Assembly (NCBI RefSeq): GCF_007860095.1 | Contig: NZ_SJPT01000015.1 | Coordinates: forward strand, 48,114-112,113 | DNA: 64,000 nt | Direction: 5' to 3' | DNA from: Novipirellula galeiformis | GTDB lineage: Bacteria > Planctomycetota > Planctomycetia > Pirellulales > Pirellulaceae | The notes under the pieces: model-generated | Database searches by the model: none | Seen by the model: the letters and a program-made list of their open reading frames with translations, nothing else | Told to the model about the DNA's origin: nothing | Shown: one piece after another, positions 19,184-30,200 of the stretch | How the letters are laid out: each line of letters opens with the position of its first letter | Numbering within the stretch: position 1 is the first letter of the stretch | Translations under genes and position numbers: made by a program

Positions 19184-20908
19184 CTATAAAGGATTGGCAA
19201 CTGGGGTGAGCGAGAATGTTTCGATGGAAAAACCACGGTCCCAAGGATGCCAGTATTGAGGGTTTGTGATTTGGGCAGGAATTTGGCGGGCATCGATGAT
19301 TGCCGTACAGCGACATACCGGACTGACCGCGTCCCGGTAGCCCACCGCTTGCAGCGAGTAGACGTCGCTACGTGACGTCAGGTAGGGTTCGAGTTGTTTT
19401 AACCGACTCCGATCGACCAAGCCGGCTTCGAGCATCCAGGCAATCGATTCGCTCGCCTTGGAAACCGTCGCACCCTCGGTCGTAGGCCTCTGGCGGACAA
19501 TGGCTTGTGCTAATGCGAGATCGATCCCAGGGACACCCGCCAAGACTTCGACGGGCGCTTCGGTTACGTCAACGCGTCCCTCGAGGATCGGGGCGAGATC
19601 CACCGTCGACTCATTCAACAACCTTCCAAGATAGTCGCGGCTGGTCGAGATGTCACTGGTAAAGGGATTGGGGAGCGTCTGTTTTTTCCCCGATGCATCG
19701 CGGGCCGCAGATTCAGACTCGGTAGTAGATTCCGTTGCGGGCACCTCGATGCGAGCTTCCACCAAATCGAGGACGCTGACGAGCGAATACTTTGCCGGTA
19801 AGCTGAAATCGGGCGACCAATTCGTCCCGGACACCTCCGAGGTGTCACTTGATGAGTCCCCGGTGGGCTGGGTGTTTGATCCCCCGAGACCATACTGCCG
19901 CACGGCGATCACATAGTTCGCCCATTCCAATGGCCAGACTTGAAGCAGTCTTTGATGCAGCGTTGTTAAGTTGTCTTCGTTCAAATAGAGCCGGGGCTCC
20001 CCCGCAGCGCTCTCGTTTCGCTGGCCACTGTGCCACGTCAAATACCTCTGCCACGCTAACGGTAGCTGGCTCTCGCTCGTCGATCCTCCCCCGCCGAGCG
20101 AGGATGAACCGGCGGCGGATTCGCCCTCTGACATCATGCGTGCGGCCCAATGTAGCTCCAGCGGATCGAGTCGATAATTCTGGTTGAGATCTCCGCCGAG
20201 CCAATGGAACCGCAACGCGTCGGCGCTGGCTTGCTGGTCGACGGCGGGGGCGGCGTTTTCCAAGCGATCGAGCAAGCGACTCTCCCCGGTCGCAGATCCG
20301 TCTCGGCGGGCCACTCCCAGCCGACGCAGCCAAGCATCGATCAACTCAGCGGTGGCACCGGGCAACCGCATCAACGTCGCACGAGCATGGCCGGGAAACT
20401 GTCGTTCCCATTGCAACAGAGTGGGCAGGTGAAGCTTGGCCGATTCGTTCTCTAAACCAAATCGCAATGGCGAGTTCGCGGCGTCGCCGCCGATGGCCCC
20501 TGCTGCGGTCGAGTCCACGCCGCCTCCGTTTGCATCCGACGCGAGATTCCTTGGGGACACCACACTGACGTGCCACAAGTTGGTGTCCCCGGTGGATTCG
20601 GACTCGTTTGCTGAAGCCTCGACAGGCACGTGCTGAAACAGCGGCGAATTGGACTGCACTCCGCCTCGGTTGGCACGCTGGGTTGGGGAGGTTTCCAAAA
20701 GCGACGCGGCTAATTCGAGACCACTGAGCGCCGCTAACTTCGCCTGTACTTGTTCCTCATGAACGCGAGTCACGCGATATTGACTCTGCATGGTAAAGGA
20801 ATAGCGATACGCGCCGAGTGCGATCAACATGGTCAACACCATCACGACCAACAGGGCCATGCCACGGCGTCGTTTACAAGCACCGTGATTTGGATTGCGT
20901 GCCAACAT
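19184..20908 (-). CDS. gspK: T2SS minor pseudopilin GspK
   Basis: A 574-residue protein with a type IV prepilin-like N-terminus: a basic leader (KRRRG), then MALLVVMVLTMLIALGAYRY. It lacks the +5 Glu, as GspK proteins typically do. The large soluble domain contains helix-hairpin-helix-like segments (about 440-520: VDVTEAPVEVLAGVPGID). GspK caps the pseudopilus tip with GspI and GspJ. It is longer than Proteobacterial GspK (about 320 residues), with low-complexity Ser/Gly/Glu inserts. Its start overlaps the gspJ stop (TGATG). Confidence 0.85.
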   Translation of the reverse strand: MLARNPNHGACKRRRGMALLVVMVLTMLIALGAYRYSFTMQSQYRVTRVHEEQVQAKLAALSGLELAASLLETSPTQRANRGGVQSNSPLFQHVPVEASANESESTGDTNLWHVSVVSPRNLASDANGGGVDSTAAGAIGGDAANSPLRFGLENESAKLHLPTLLQWERQFPGHARATLMRLPGATAELIDAWLRRLGVARRDGSATGESRLLDRLENAAPAVDQQASADALRFHWLGGDLNQNYRLDPLELHWAARMMSEGESAAGSSSLGGGGSTSESQLPLAWQRYLTWHSGQRNESAAGEPRLYLNEDNLTTLHQRLLQVWPLEWANYVIAVRQYGLGGSNTQPTGDSSSDTSEVSGTNWSPDFSLPAKYSLVSVLDLVEARIEVPATESTTESESAARDASGKKQTLPNPFTSDISTSRDYLGRLLNESTVDLAPILEGRVDVTEAPVEVLAGVPGIDLALAQAIVRQRPTTEGATVSKASESIAWMLEAGLVDRSRLKQLEPYLTSRSDVYSLQAVGYRDAVSPVCRCTAIIDARQIPAQITNPQYWHPWDRGFSIETFSLTPVANPL

Positions 20909-22050
20909 CAGAAGTCACCTCCCGGTGCATCGTAGGATCCCGTAAACGGTCCCGAGAACGGGGCGGAAGCGGGACGCGACATTGGACGAGCCTCGACGAG
21001 CACCACAATCGTCACCTCGTGGCCTTCGCGTTGCATCAGACTTTCCTCGCCTGCGGTGGATACCTCGGCCACCGGTTCGGTAGCCAAGGCGGAATCCGCA
21101 AACGAGAGCTGCAAATCGTCTTGCGTGTTGTCCAATTCGTCTTCAAACGGACCGCTCGATGGCCTTGGCGGCTCGGGGCGACGCATCTCGGATCGCGCAG
21201 GAAAGTTAAAACTCAGTGCAATCGCAGTCGGCAATCCTCCATCGATGTCGCTGTTCCACGAACTCTTCCACGATTGGCCGTCACAGTATCGGAATTGGCA
21301 TTCGAGCAATCCTTCGAGTCTTGATTCCTTGAGCGGGACTCCGCGTGCAATCGGTTGATCCTCGTTTTGCCGATACAGGTCTTGAGCCGTCAACAAGCGA
21401 TCAGCCGCCGACGTTGCTTCGGAACTTCCCAATGTCGTATCGGAACCGGAAATCGAGTTTGGGCTACTCAGCTCGCTACGAATCAGTGTGTATTGAACAT
21501 CGGGCGTATCGAGTCCCACCGCAACGTTTGGTGAATTCACTTGAGACGACGAAGGGCTTGCCGAGGGCGACAAGCGATATTCGATTTCGAGGCGTTCGGC
21601 GGGCCATGGCGTTGCCGTGGTTGGTGTTGCGGGAACGGCCGAGGTCGAACTCAATATCGGCTCTTCGAATTCGTCCGCTGCGGGATCCGACATCAATCGT
21701 TCGAGAAAGGGCAGGGGGTCGAGTGACGGCACGATCGTGGCCGAGAAACCTTGCGTGTTTCCCGTCAAGCGAGCGGTCGTCGACGCGATACTCGCACTCG
21801 GGCTGGGATGCAGCGAACGCTCGGGTAACGCGGTCGCCGCCAAGTGTTGAATGTCGTTCTCTAGCCAATTTCGCGCCGAACGGATCACCTGAGTGCGACG
21901 GGCTACCTTCCAACCTCGCTCTTCAGCATCACGATAGGTTCCCATCAACGACCACGCCACACTCATCAACGCACCCAGCAGCGCCAGGGCGAGCATCAGC
22001 TCGAGCAGCGAAAAAGCCTCACGTGGCTTGAGGGCCGGCACTCGAATCAT
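20908..22050 (-). CDS. gspJ: T2SS minor pseudopilin GspJ
   Basis: A 380-residue prepilin-like protein. The leader KPREA is followed by FSLLELMLALALLGALMSVAW, with the Glu at mature position 5 after F1. The globular domain has the GspJ-type pattern including LEIEYRLSP and LLECQFRYCDGQSW. It is longer than typical GspJ because of a Ser-rich insert. Linked by ATGA overlap to gspI upstream and TGATG overlap to gspK downstream. Confidence 0.85.
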   Translation of the reverse strand: MIRVPALKPREAFSLLELMLALALLGALMSVAWSLMGTYRDAEERGWKVARRTQVIRSARNWLENDIQHLAATALPERSLHPSPSASIASTTARLTGNTQGFSATIVPSLDPLPFLERLMSDPAADEFEEPILSSTSAVPATPTTATPWPAERLEIEYRLSPSASPSSSQVNSPNVAVGLDTPDVQYTLIRSELSSPNSISGSDTTLGSSEATSAADRLLTAQDLYRQNEDQPIARGVPLKESRLEGLLECQFRYCDGQSWKSSWNSDIDGGLPTAIALSFNFPARSEMRRPEPPRPSSGPFEDELDNTQDDLQLSFADSALATEPVAEVSTAGEESLMQREGHEVTIVVLVEARPMSRPASAPFSGPFTGSYDAPGGDF

Positions 22051-22604
22051 GGTAACGCTCCCGACATTGAATCGGAGTCGGTCATCGCAGCTCCGGTCGA
22101 ATCGAAGCGGGGGCTAGTCAAACGGCGTTGTCGGACCAAGCGTGAGATGCGACAGAGCGGCGTGGTACCCTCGCCGCTTGCTGCAACCGGCGTGGCGAGA
22201 ATTTCGACCGTCACGCGGACAAGCCCCGCTCGATTTTCATCTGCCGCGGCGCCGTCGACCGAAGCGATCGAACCAGAGCGATTGGCACCACCGCCGAGTG
22301 AAACCGGCGTGACGCGAATCCGATACCCGCGTGGCGGGGGTCCCGCCAGCTCACCGCTGACCTCTTCGTTGGGTTCGGCATCGCGGGGTGGCAACGCCAC
22401 AAACTCATCCATCAACGACTGTGCTTGTGAGATCGCCTCGGTCAGTTGCTCGGCTCGGCTACCGAACTTGGCACCCAACCCCAGCAGCGAGCTAAGCACC
22501 ATCGCGCTGGCCGCTAAGAGGGCGGTCGCCAGCATGACTTCGAGTAGCGAAAACCCGGTTCTCGAATTCCGAACCGACGTTGAAAACCGTACCGATTGAA
22601 TCAT
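22047..22604 (-). CDS. gspI: T2SS minor pseudopilin GspI
   Basis: A 185-residue prepilin-like protein with cleavage motif RTG-FSLLEVMLATALLAASAMV, Glu at mature position 5. The start ATG at 22604 is chosen over a longer in-frame extension because it overlaps the gspH stop as ATGA and leaves a normal short leader. The C-terminal domain is about 140 residues, the usual size for GspI-class pseudopilins. Sequence similarity outside the N-terminus is weak, so the call leans on the G-H-I-J-K gene order. Confidence 0.83.
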   Translation of the reverse strand: MIQSVRFSTSVRNSRTGFSLLEVMLATALLAASAMVLSSLLGLGAKFGSRAEQLTEAISQAQSLMDEFVALPPRDAEPNEEVSGELAGPPPRGYRIRVTPVSLGGGANRSGSIASVDGAAADENRAGLVRVTVEILATPVAASGEGTTPLCRISRLVRQRRLTSPRFDSTGAAMTDSDSMSGALP

Positions 22605-23353
22605 CGCGCGATCTCCAATGCACCGGTGACCGACGCATAGGTAACGCGGAGCGTCTCCTGGATGCTGGTATCGTAAAGCTCGATCGTCGCGTCGCGTCCT
22701 TGACCCGTTGCGGAAAGTGGCAGCCACCATTGGCGATCCTCCGCACCAAGGCTCGCGCCGGAGGTGCCGGGAAGCGAATCGCTTTGCCGTTGCGGTGGAT
22801 CAAGCCTGTTGTCATTGGGAAGTCCGCCCTCGCCCGGTCCGCTATCGAATGGCGGATCGCTGGGGGCGGCGAGCGTCCAGCGAACTTGGGACACGACCAC
22901 GGTCGTCGGCAATCGCCATGCCCGAACGGCAGCCGGAGGCGGGGTCGCCAAGGGAGCGTTGCGGCTCTGCGAGGTGGCGACGGGAGCTACCGCCGAGGCT
23001 GAGTCGTTCAGGGCGAACCCCGTGTCCCCCGCAGCCATAAAACTATCGAAGGTTCCCGAGTAGATCTCGCTTCTGCCCTGGCGTAATTGGACAAAATAGG
23101 GAGTTCCGCTCAGGGACGCTTGGTAGCGACTTTGGTCGATCGCGTCGCGCAGCATCTCGGCAGCCTCATCGAGCGTGGTTCGCCGCAGTGGCCGCTGTAA
23201 ATTGGGCCACACCACCGCCATGATCCCGACCATCACCAACAGCACGATCACCAGTTCGAGCAGCGTAAACGCTGGCCGGGATCGCGATGAGTTCTCGGAC
23301 GCGAAACGCGATGCGGGTTTCGCGTCCTGCGGGGCAGGCGGTGGACAAAGCAC
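22601..23353 (-). CDS. gspH: T2SS minor pseudopilin GspH
   Basis: A 250-residue prepilin-like protein with cleavage region RPA-FTLLELVIVLLVMVGIMAV and Glu at mature position 5. It has the GspH/FimT-type helix DEAAEMLRDAIDQSRYQASLS and a C-terminal LRVTYASVTGALEI strand. The start is GTG, 5 bases after the gspG stop. The leader is unusually long (about 27 residues). A proline/Ala-rich insert sits mid-protein. Confidence 0.83.
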   Translation of the reverse strand: MLCPPPAPQDAKPASRFASENSSRSRPAFTLLELVIVLLVMVGIMAVVWPNLQRPLRRTTLDEAAEMLRDAIDQSRYQASLSGTPYFVQLRQGRSEIYSGTFDSFMAAGDTGFALNDSASAVAPVATSQSRNAPLATPPPAAVRAWRLPTTVVVSQVRWTLAAPSDPPFDSGPGEGGLPNDNRLDPPQRQSDSLPGTSGASLGAEDRQWWLPLSATGQGRDATIELYDTSIQETLRVTYASVTGALEIAR

Positions 23354-23358
23354 TCAGC

Positions 23359-23862
23359 CTAAACCTCGGTTGAGGACGAACTCGAATCCTCTTCGCCTTC
23401 GGCGGGTTGGTTTCCGACGTCGTCACTGGTGCCGGGTTGTCGATCGGGACCGAGTGAGAAGATGCGTGGGAAGTCCACTGCGGATTGTTCCTCTTCCCCT
23501 TCGCCGAGACCATATTCGTATTGAAAACTACTGCCCCACGGATCGAGTGGCAACTTGCCTCCTTCGATATAAGGGCCGTCCCAGTTGCGGGCCAAGGCTT
23601 CATCTTCGGGGGCGTTGATCAACAAATCCAAGCCTTCCTCGGTGGTGGGAAAGACCTTCATATCGACGGCGTACATCTTAAGGGCCGAGCCGAGATTTCC
23701 AATCTGAGCTTGAGTGGTTCGTACATCGGCCTTCTTTTGCGAGCCCAGCAAGCGTGGACCGACGATCGCCATCAAGCCGACCAGGATGATCAACACGATC
23801 ATCAATTCCAACAGGGTTAAGCCGCGACGCAACGAACGGTGACGGGAGAAACGGTGACGCAT
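23359..23862 (-). CDS. gspG: T2SS major pseudopilin GspG
   Basis: A 167-residue major pseudopilin, the repeating subunit of the T2SS piston. The prepilin motif RRG-LTLLELMIVLIILVGLMAIV is followed by the family core QIGNLGSALKMYAVDMKVFPTTEEGL, the PLDPWGSSFQYEYG segment and the SLGPDRQPGTSDDV calcium-site region. The C-terminus is acidic with a short Ser run. It leads the pseudopilin gene series; a prepilin peptidase gene (gspO/pilD) is needed to process it but is not in the window. Confidence 0.93.
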   Translation of the reverse strand: MRHRFSRHRSLRRGLTLLELMIVLIILVGLMAIVGPRLLGSQKKADVRTTQAQIGNLGSALKMYAVDMKVFPTTEEGLDLLINAPEDEALARNWDGPYIEGGKLPLDPWGSSFQYEYGLGEGEEEQSAVDFPRIFSLGPDRQPGTSDDVGNQPAEGEEDSSSSSTEV

Positions 23863-23894
23863 GAATAAGACTCCTAGTCTGTGAAGTTGAAAGG

Positions 23895-25115
23895 TTATCC
23901 GACGGACGAATTCAGATCGAATACGGGCAACAGTACGCCTACGATGACGAACATCACCATGCTGCCAATCAAAATCAGCATCATGGGCTCGATCATTTTC
24001 ACCAACACCTCCAACCGTCTCTCGATACGGTTGTCGATACGATCGGCAATTTTGACGAGCACCTCGTCCAAAGTGTTCGATTCCTCGGCCACACGAATCA
24101 TGGCCATAATTTGTGGTGGAATCAGTCCACTGGCCGCCAACGGTTTCGACAACGAATCGCCGGCGGTCACATTTTCAGCGGATTTCAGCATGACTTCTTC
24201 CAACAAACGATTGCCGGTCGAACCACTGCTGATCTTCAATGATTTAAGTAGCGGCACCCCGTTGCGAAGCAACGTGCCGAGCACGCGACAAGCTCTTGAG
24301 ACGGCCGCATCGTGAAAGATCGAGCCTAGCATCGGTGTTTTTAGTTTGACGGTATCGAGCCCCCGACGACCGGTCTCGGTGTTCAAAAAACGTTGGATAC
24401 CAAGTCCCACCCCCAGCATCCCCAAGATCAAGAAAATGCCATAGTGCATCATCACGTGACTGGCGCCGAGCAACAGCACCGTGATCAACGGCAACCCCGA
24501 ACCGTTCTGTTCCAAACGATCAAAGAAAGGTTGGAACTTAGGCACCAGAAAGACAATCATCAGCGAGGTGATAATGGTGCCGACGATGCCAAGGATGATG
24601 GGGTAGGTGAGTGCGCCGACGATCTTGCCACGCATCTCGTCTTGTTTGCGTAAGAACAAGGCGGTTCGCTGGAGCGCCTCTTCCAAAAAGGCCCCTTCCT
24701 GGCCCGCACGGACCATGCTCAGCGTCAGCTCCGAGAAGATGGTCGATTCGCGGGCCATCGCTTCATCCAAACTATCGCCTTGGGAAACCGCGTCGTGCAT
24801 GCGCAGTGTGGTTTCTTGTAGACGTGGGTTTTCCATCGCCTCGGCCAAGATCTTGAGCGAATCGAGCATCGGCACGCCGTTGGTTAACAGGTCGGCGAGC
24901 TGCGTACAAAAGTCGGCCGTTTGCTCCTTGGTCACGCGAACGGGTAACGAAATCGTGGTCCAACTTGGCTTGACCGCTTCGGGATCCACCAGACTCATCG
25001 GAAACAGCGATTGAGCGCGTAAGCGTCGCATCGCTTCGGCGCGATTGGCCGCCGCAATTTTGCCGGAGCATTTCTCGCCAGTCGCCGATTTGGCCGTGTA
25101 GGTAAAGTCAGTCAT
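23895..25115 (-). CDS. gspF: T2SS inner-membrane platform protein GspF
   Basis: A 406-residue polytopic protein with two GspF domains, each a helical bundle followed by membrane helices (TYPIILGIVGTIITSLMIVFLVPKF; then about 215-235 and 375-400). Conserved family segments include the N-terminal FTYTAKSATGEKCSGKI and SMVRAGQEGAFLEEALQRTA with its repeat MIRVAEESNTLDEVL. It couples the GspE ATPase to pseudopilin assembly. It starts 20 bases after gspE. Confidence 0.93.
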   Translation of the reverse strand: MTDFTYTAKSATGEKCSGKIAAANRAEAMRRLRAQSLFPMSLVDPEAVKPSWTTISLPVRVTKEQTADFCTQLADLLTNGVPMLDSLKILAEAMENPRLQETTLRMHDAVSQGDSLDEAMARESTIFSELTLSMVRAGQEGAFLEEALQRTALFLRKQDEMRGKIVGALTYPIILGIVGTIITSLMIVFLVPKFQPFFDRLEQNGSGLPLITVLLLGASHVMMHYGIFLILGMLGVGLGIQRFLNTETGRRGLDTVKLKTPMLGSIFHDAAVSRACRVLGTLLRNGVPLLKSLKISSGSTGNRLLEEVMLKSAENVTAGDSLSKPLAASGLIPPQIMAMIRVAEESNTLDEVLVKIADRIDNRIERRLEVLVKMIEPMMLILIGSMVMFVIVGVLLPVFDLNSSVG

Positions 25116-25135
25116 GATTCAGTCGCCCAAACGAA

Positions 25136-26827
25136 TTAATCCGCTTTCGTAACGCGGAGGACTTCGTCGATGGTGGTCACGCCGGCAAGGGCCTTGTTCC
25201 AACCATCCATGCGCAATGTTTCCATGCCGCTTTGCATGGCTGCTTTTTTGATCAAGTCCGAGCTCGCGCCCTGCGAGGCCAGTTGCCGCACCTCTTCGTT
25301 CGTGACCAACAATTCATAGATGCCCATCCGACCACGATAGCCGGTCCGTCGGCAATTCTCGCAACCGCCCGGTCGGTACATTAGTAGCCGCGGATCGAGT
25401 CTCGCCTCGGCGGGAAAGTCGTCGGGCAATTCGTCGACGTCGGGACGATACGGTTCTTTGCAATCATCGCATAGCACGCGGACCAACCGCTGAGCCAAAA
25501 CACCTTCGACCGTATTGGCTACCAGGAATGGTTCGACGCCCATGTCGTTCAGCCGCATGAACGCGCCGGCTGAATCGTTCGTATGCAAGGTGCTAAACAC
25601 CATGTGTCCAGTCAACGAAGCTTGGGTCGCGTTTTCGGCGGTTTCCAAATCGCGAATTTCACCGATCAAAACCACGTCGGGGTCATGCCGCAAAATCGCC
25701 CGCAGACACGCGGCGAAGGTCAATCCCACCTTGGTGTGCACTTGAATTTGGTTGATCCCGTCAAGTTGGTACTCGATCGGATCTTCGGTGGTGACAATTT
25801 TGTTGTCCTCGGATTTGATTTCGCTCAGCGCGCTGTAGAGCGTCGTCGTTTTTCCCGAACCGGTCGGCCCGGTGACCAAGACGATGCCGTGAGGTAGCCG
25901 AATCAGTTTCTGGAACTTCTCGTACACCGAGTCGGGCATCCCGACGCCCTTGAGCGAGAAACTCAAATTCGATTTGTCCAACACACGCATCACCACCCCT
26001 TCGCCATGTAGCATCGGGATGATCGAAACACGGACATCGACTTCGCGACCGGCGACCCGCAACTTGATGCGACCGTCCTGAGGAATCCGTTTCTCCGCAA
26101 TGTTCATCTTCGCCATGATTTTGAGGCGGCTGATGATGGCGGCGCGGAACTGGTTCATTTCCGGTGGAGTCGGTTGTTTTTGCAACACGCCGTCGATGCG
26201 ATAGCGAAGCTTTAATCCCGCCTCTTGGGACTCCACGTGAATATCGCTGGCCCGCACCTCAATCGCTTCGCTGAGAATTTCGTTGACCAACCGCACCACG
26301 GATGCTTGCTGGGCTTCCTCGGCATCCTCCAAACTATCCGCATCGAGCTCCTCGAGCATCTCGACGTCACCCGCCTGACGTTGGAGCGCGATCAAGCCAT
26401 CGATTGTCTCTGAACCGACACCCAGATTACGTTTGATCAGCCGTTGGACCGTCTCGGCGGTTGCCACCACGGGACGCACTTCGACCTCCAGAGCCGAAGC
26501 GACCGAATCGACCGCGGCAAAGTCAAAGGGATTGCTAATGGCTAATTTGATCCAGCCCGGGCCGCGCTCGAGCGGAAATACCTCGTGCCGATGAATCAAC
26601 TTCATCGGGAACCCTTCCATGGCGTCGGCAGGCAAATCGCCCTCGTCCGTATCGAGCCACTCAAGACCCAAGGAACTTGCACTGACCGCCAATAACTCTT
26701 GGCGGTTATTGAACGACCATCGATCGACTAGCGTTTCCAACGGATCGCCATCACGCAATGTGTCGGCGAGTTGTCGTAATTGGGTCGAATCCAGCTGAGG
26801 ATGTAGCGCAACAGTATTAGCAATCAT
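25136..26827 (-). CDS. gspE: T2SS assembly ATPase GspE
   Basis: A 563-residue cytoplasmic hexameric ATPase that powers pseudopilus assembly. The N-terminal MshEN-like domain (about 1-150) is followed by the catalytic domain, with Walker A GPTGSGKTT (about 316), the Asp box, Walker B region DPDVVLIGEIRDLETAE, the His box STLHTND, and a C-terminal tetracysteine zinc motif (CDDC ... CENC). All catalytic motifs are present. It precedes gspF-G-H-I-J-K in what reads as one operon. Confidence 0.95.
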   Translation of the reverse strand: MIANTVALHPQLDSTQLRQLADTLRDGDPLETLVDRWSFNNRQELLAVSASSLGLEWLDTDEGDLPADAMEGFPMKLIHRHEVFPLERGPGWIKLAISNPFDFAAVDSVASALEVEVRPVVATAETVQRLIKRNLGVGSETIDGLIALQRQAGDVEMLEELDADSLEDAEEAQQASVVRLVNEILSEAIEVRASDIHVESQEAGLKLRYRIDGVLQKQPTPPEMNQFRAAIISRLKIMAKMNIAEKRIPQDGRIKLRVAGREVDVRVSIIPMLHGEGVVMRVLDKSNLSFSLKGVGMPDSVYEKFQKLIRLPHGIVLVTGPTGSGKTTTLYSALSEIKSEDNKIVTTEDPIEYQLDGINQIQVHTKVGLTFAACLRAILRHDPDVVLIGEIRDLETAENATQASLTGHMVFSTLHTNDSAGAFMRLNDMGVEPFLVANTVEGVLAQRLVRVLCDDCKEPYRPDVDELPDDFPAEARLDPRLLMYRPGGCENCRRTGYRGRMGIYELLVTNEEVRQLASQGASSDLIKKAAMQSGMETLRMDGWNKALAGVTTIDEVLRVTKAD

Positions 26828-27259
26828 CGTTCATTCCTTAGCAAACAGGTGGGAACTCGCTCCGCGAGCTGGGGGATTGGGTTAGCAAATGCCTAACCGA
26901 AACAGCGGTGGAGAACCGAATCGATCGAACCGCGTCTTCATCTCTTGGATGGGGTGACCGCGATGAAACCGGACTCAGTCGTCCGTGGATCGCTCTGGCA
27001 AAGGGTGGGATTGAAGTGCTGGGAGAATCTGAGTGAGCAGCTGAGGTGGGGAGGACGTGCGGAGCACGTAGGGTCGAAATGGATGGGTTACGTAGTTTGA
27101 ACAGCCCAGAAACTACTTGAATTATCGTTACAGGTCAACTTGTTAGCATCTACGGGGAAACGAAAACTGCTCCTCTGAACCGTATAAACGATACTCGGAT
27201 AAGTCAACTTTGGCGATTTTGGCAACCTGCGTTGCCGATCCCGGCTTTGAGGAACACGA
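26828..27259. other. Interval between the giant secretin-module gene and gspE
   Basis: About 430 bases without a gene. A small inverted repeat (GGTTAG–CTAACC, 26880-26898) sits about 55 bases upstream of gspE. The spacing allows gspE-K to have its own promoter apart from the giant gene. No terminator with a T-run is obvious. Confidence 0.5.
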
Positions 27260-30200
27260 TTACTTAGCCATCAAAATCCGGAGAGCTTTCTCAATACTTG
27301 CGGTATTGGTGGAGCGGAGACGAATCAGATCTACCCTTCGGGAGGGGGCATCTTTGGCCTGCTGGTCGAGCGACTCAATGAAAGTGCGGATTTCGCCAGT
27401 CAACTCGGGGGGGGCACGCAATACGAGTGAGTTGCTAGCCTCATCCACTGAGACGGTCAACAACGGCCCCGAGGCCTGCGCATTGATTTGCTGAAGCATC
27501 GTGGCCACTTCCAACGAAACGCCTTCAGGAATGGCGACGGGACGTCGACCGGCGCCGGCGGACAGTTGGGATCGGTACACGTCACGCAAAACTCGTTCGA
27601 CGTTCTCTGCACTCGCATTTTGCAGCGTGATCATGGTGGGAGTGATCTGCTGTAGCGAATTGAGCAATTCCTCGGAATCGAGGACCCCCAATAACTCTTC
27701 GACGGTACGACGATCGTTGCGGTTACCGCTGACGATCAGTGCGTTAATGCGGGCGTCCGCGACGATCTTGACGCGTTGAAGCACGTCGGAGAACGACGCC
27801 GCCCGTGATCGCCGCCCCTGGGTAGGCGGTGAAAATAGATCGGTCAACAAATCCTGCACCTGGTCGGCGCCAGCGTGACGCAGTAGGTAAACCGAGTAGT
27901 TGCCGGTCGTCGTAAACGGCTCTAACCGGGGACTCAACAGCGTCCCGAGCAGTCGCTGGAATTTGTCCAACGCCTGGCGATCCGCGGAAGCCAAGGTCCA
28001 TTGCTGATCCCCGACCACCACGACGATAGGAGCCACCGAAGGGTTTGCCGGTGGCGAAGTGGTCGATGGGGCCGCGGCAGCCGTTTTTTGGGGGGCGGTC
28101 GGTTTGGTTTCAGGCTTGGTTTCGGCGGCATGTTCCTCTGCATCCGATTGCGGCGTGCTCGTCAATCGCGTCCCGTTGTCGCTGGGCGTTGAATTCGGCC
28201 CTGCGGAATCGTCTCGCCGATCGCGGGGATCCTCGGCGGCCGGTGTGGCTTGGATCGGTGGGGCATTGGATTTCGGTTTCTGCGGCAAAACGCTGCCTTC
28301 AGGCCGGATGACTTCGATCGGATTGCCGCCGATCCCGGGCCACAATCGTCGCAAATCTTCGAGCAATGTTTCGGAATTGCGATGGACGGGAACAAATCGC
28401 AGGCGTCCGCCACCGCCGTTGAGATTTTCATTGTCCCCGGTGGCGGTTACCGACGTGAAGGATTCACCCATTTGCTGCAGCAATTCTTCCATCGCTTTGA
28501 GTTGCGGGGCGGTGGCGCGAACCAGCACCGTTTGCTGATCGTTGCTGACAGTGATCGTCGGCATCAAATTGTAAGGTTCGTCCTCGAACAAGGCGTCGGC
28601 GGCCATCTTGAACGATTGTGGGTCCGTGGCCTCGAGCTCAATGATTTTGAGTTGGCGTTCGGGCGGGGCGAGTTGCTTGAGCGTCTCTTCGACCATCGCA
28701 ATTTGCTGAGCGTCGCCCACGACAAACAATTGTTCGTTTAACGAATCGTAACGCACGTCGACGTCCGCCCCGGCCGCCTCGTCGAACAGGTTTTCAATCG
28801 CGTCGGTGACCGAGATTCCGTCCGCGCCGCCCAGCGGAAAGACTCTCAATTTGCGAGAATCGACCGTCGTTTTGGCAACATCGATCTGTTCGACAAGCAT
28901 TTCGGCAACTTGCAAATCATCGCGACTCCCCACCACAAAGATGCTGTTGGTTTCACGATTGAAGCTGACCCCCGCTTTTGTTCGCCGCCCTAGTGCTTCT
29001 TTGATTGCGTCGGCCACGACCTCGGGATGAGCATGTTTGAGCACAAAGGATTTGAGCGTCGGCAGTCGCGTCGGTTGTGTGTTTAGGGTTTCAATGACTT
29101 GAGCGATGCCGGCGTGATCCTGCTTGGTCGCAGTCGCAAACAGCCCGCCGCTGACGGCATCTGCGGCGAAGGTGACTTTGGGAAAACTGTCTTGCAATGC
29201 TCGTGACAACGGCAACGGCTGGCTACCGACGACGGCATAGAATTCGGTGGTTCGAGGTTCGCTGCCACCATGTTCAATCTGTTCAATGATTTCCGCGATC
29301 TGCTCTAACTCTTCGGCCGTCGCGGTCACGATCAAACTGTTCGATCCAGGGTCGGCGGTGACGACCGCCTCCGTGGCCATTTCTTGGACCGCGTTTCGTA
29401 ATGTGACCACCCGCGCATTGCCGACGGTGAACACGCGTGTTTGCGTATTTTCACGCTGAAGGTCGTACTCCTTGACGATGGTCGCAATCCGCTGGTGTTG
29501 TTCCGGTAGTGCCGTTGCCACCAACGCCTTCTGGGCGGCATCCCCCATGAACGTCGCGTCCGGCATCAGTCTGCGAAGCGTCACTGCTAAACCAGCGGGA
29601 TTGGCTCGTTCGAAGCGATACACCTGTGTTTCCATCGAGTTTGTTCGCTGGACGTCAAACGATTTAATGAATTCCGCGATCGCGACATGATGTTCGCTTG
29701 TGGCCGTGGCCGAAATGGTTTTCGATACGGCATCTTGAGCGAACGTGGCTTGCGGAATCAATCGAGTTAAGACCGTTAACGCCGAAGTCGGATCGGCGTG
29801 CTGCAACGGATAGACAACGGAAGACAAGGTCTCGGCGGGCGGCAATTGTTCGACCAATTTCTCGACCATCGCATCGACCCGCGCCAAGTCGCTGGGCGAT
29901 CCGATCGCCAAGATCGTATGGTTGGCGGGATTGGATTCCAATCGAACCTGGGGCGGAATCGTCGATTGCAACGCCGACAACACATTGGCCAAATCAATTT
30001 GCTTGGGATCAAACCGCAGCACCTTGGTCGTGTTCTCTTCCGCATTGGGCCCGTTGGACAACAATTCGATCACCGCCGCGACTCGCTTTTGCGTCTCTTC
30101 CTGGGCCACGACGATCAATTGTCCGGTCGTCGTGTCGGCGGCGATGCCGATGGCGGGGAATAACGTTTGTAGCGAACTTTGGACGGCGACCAATTGGGTC

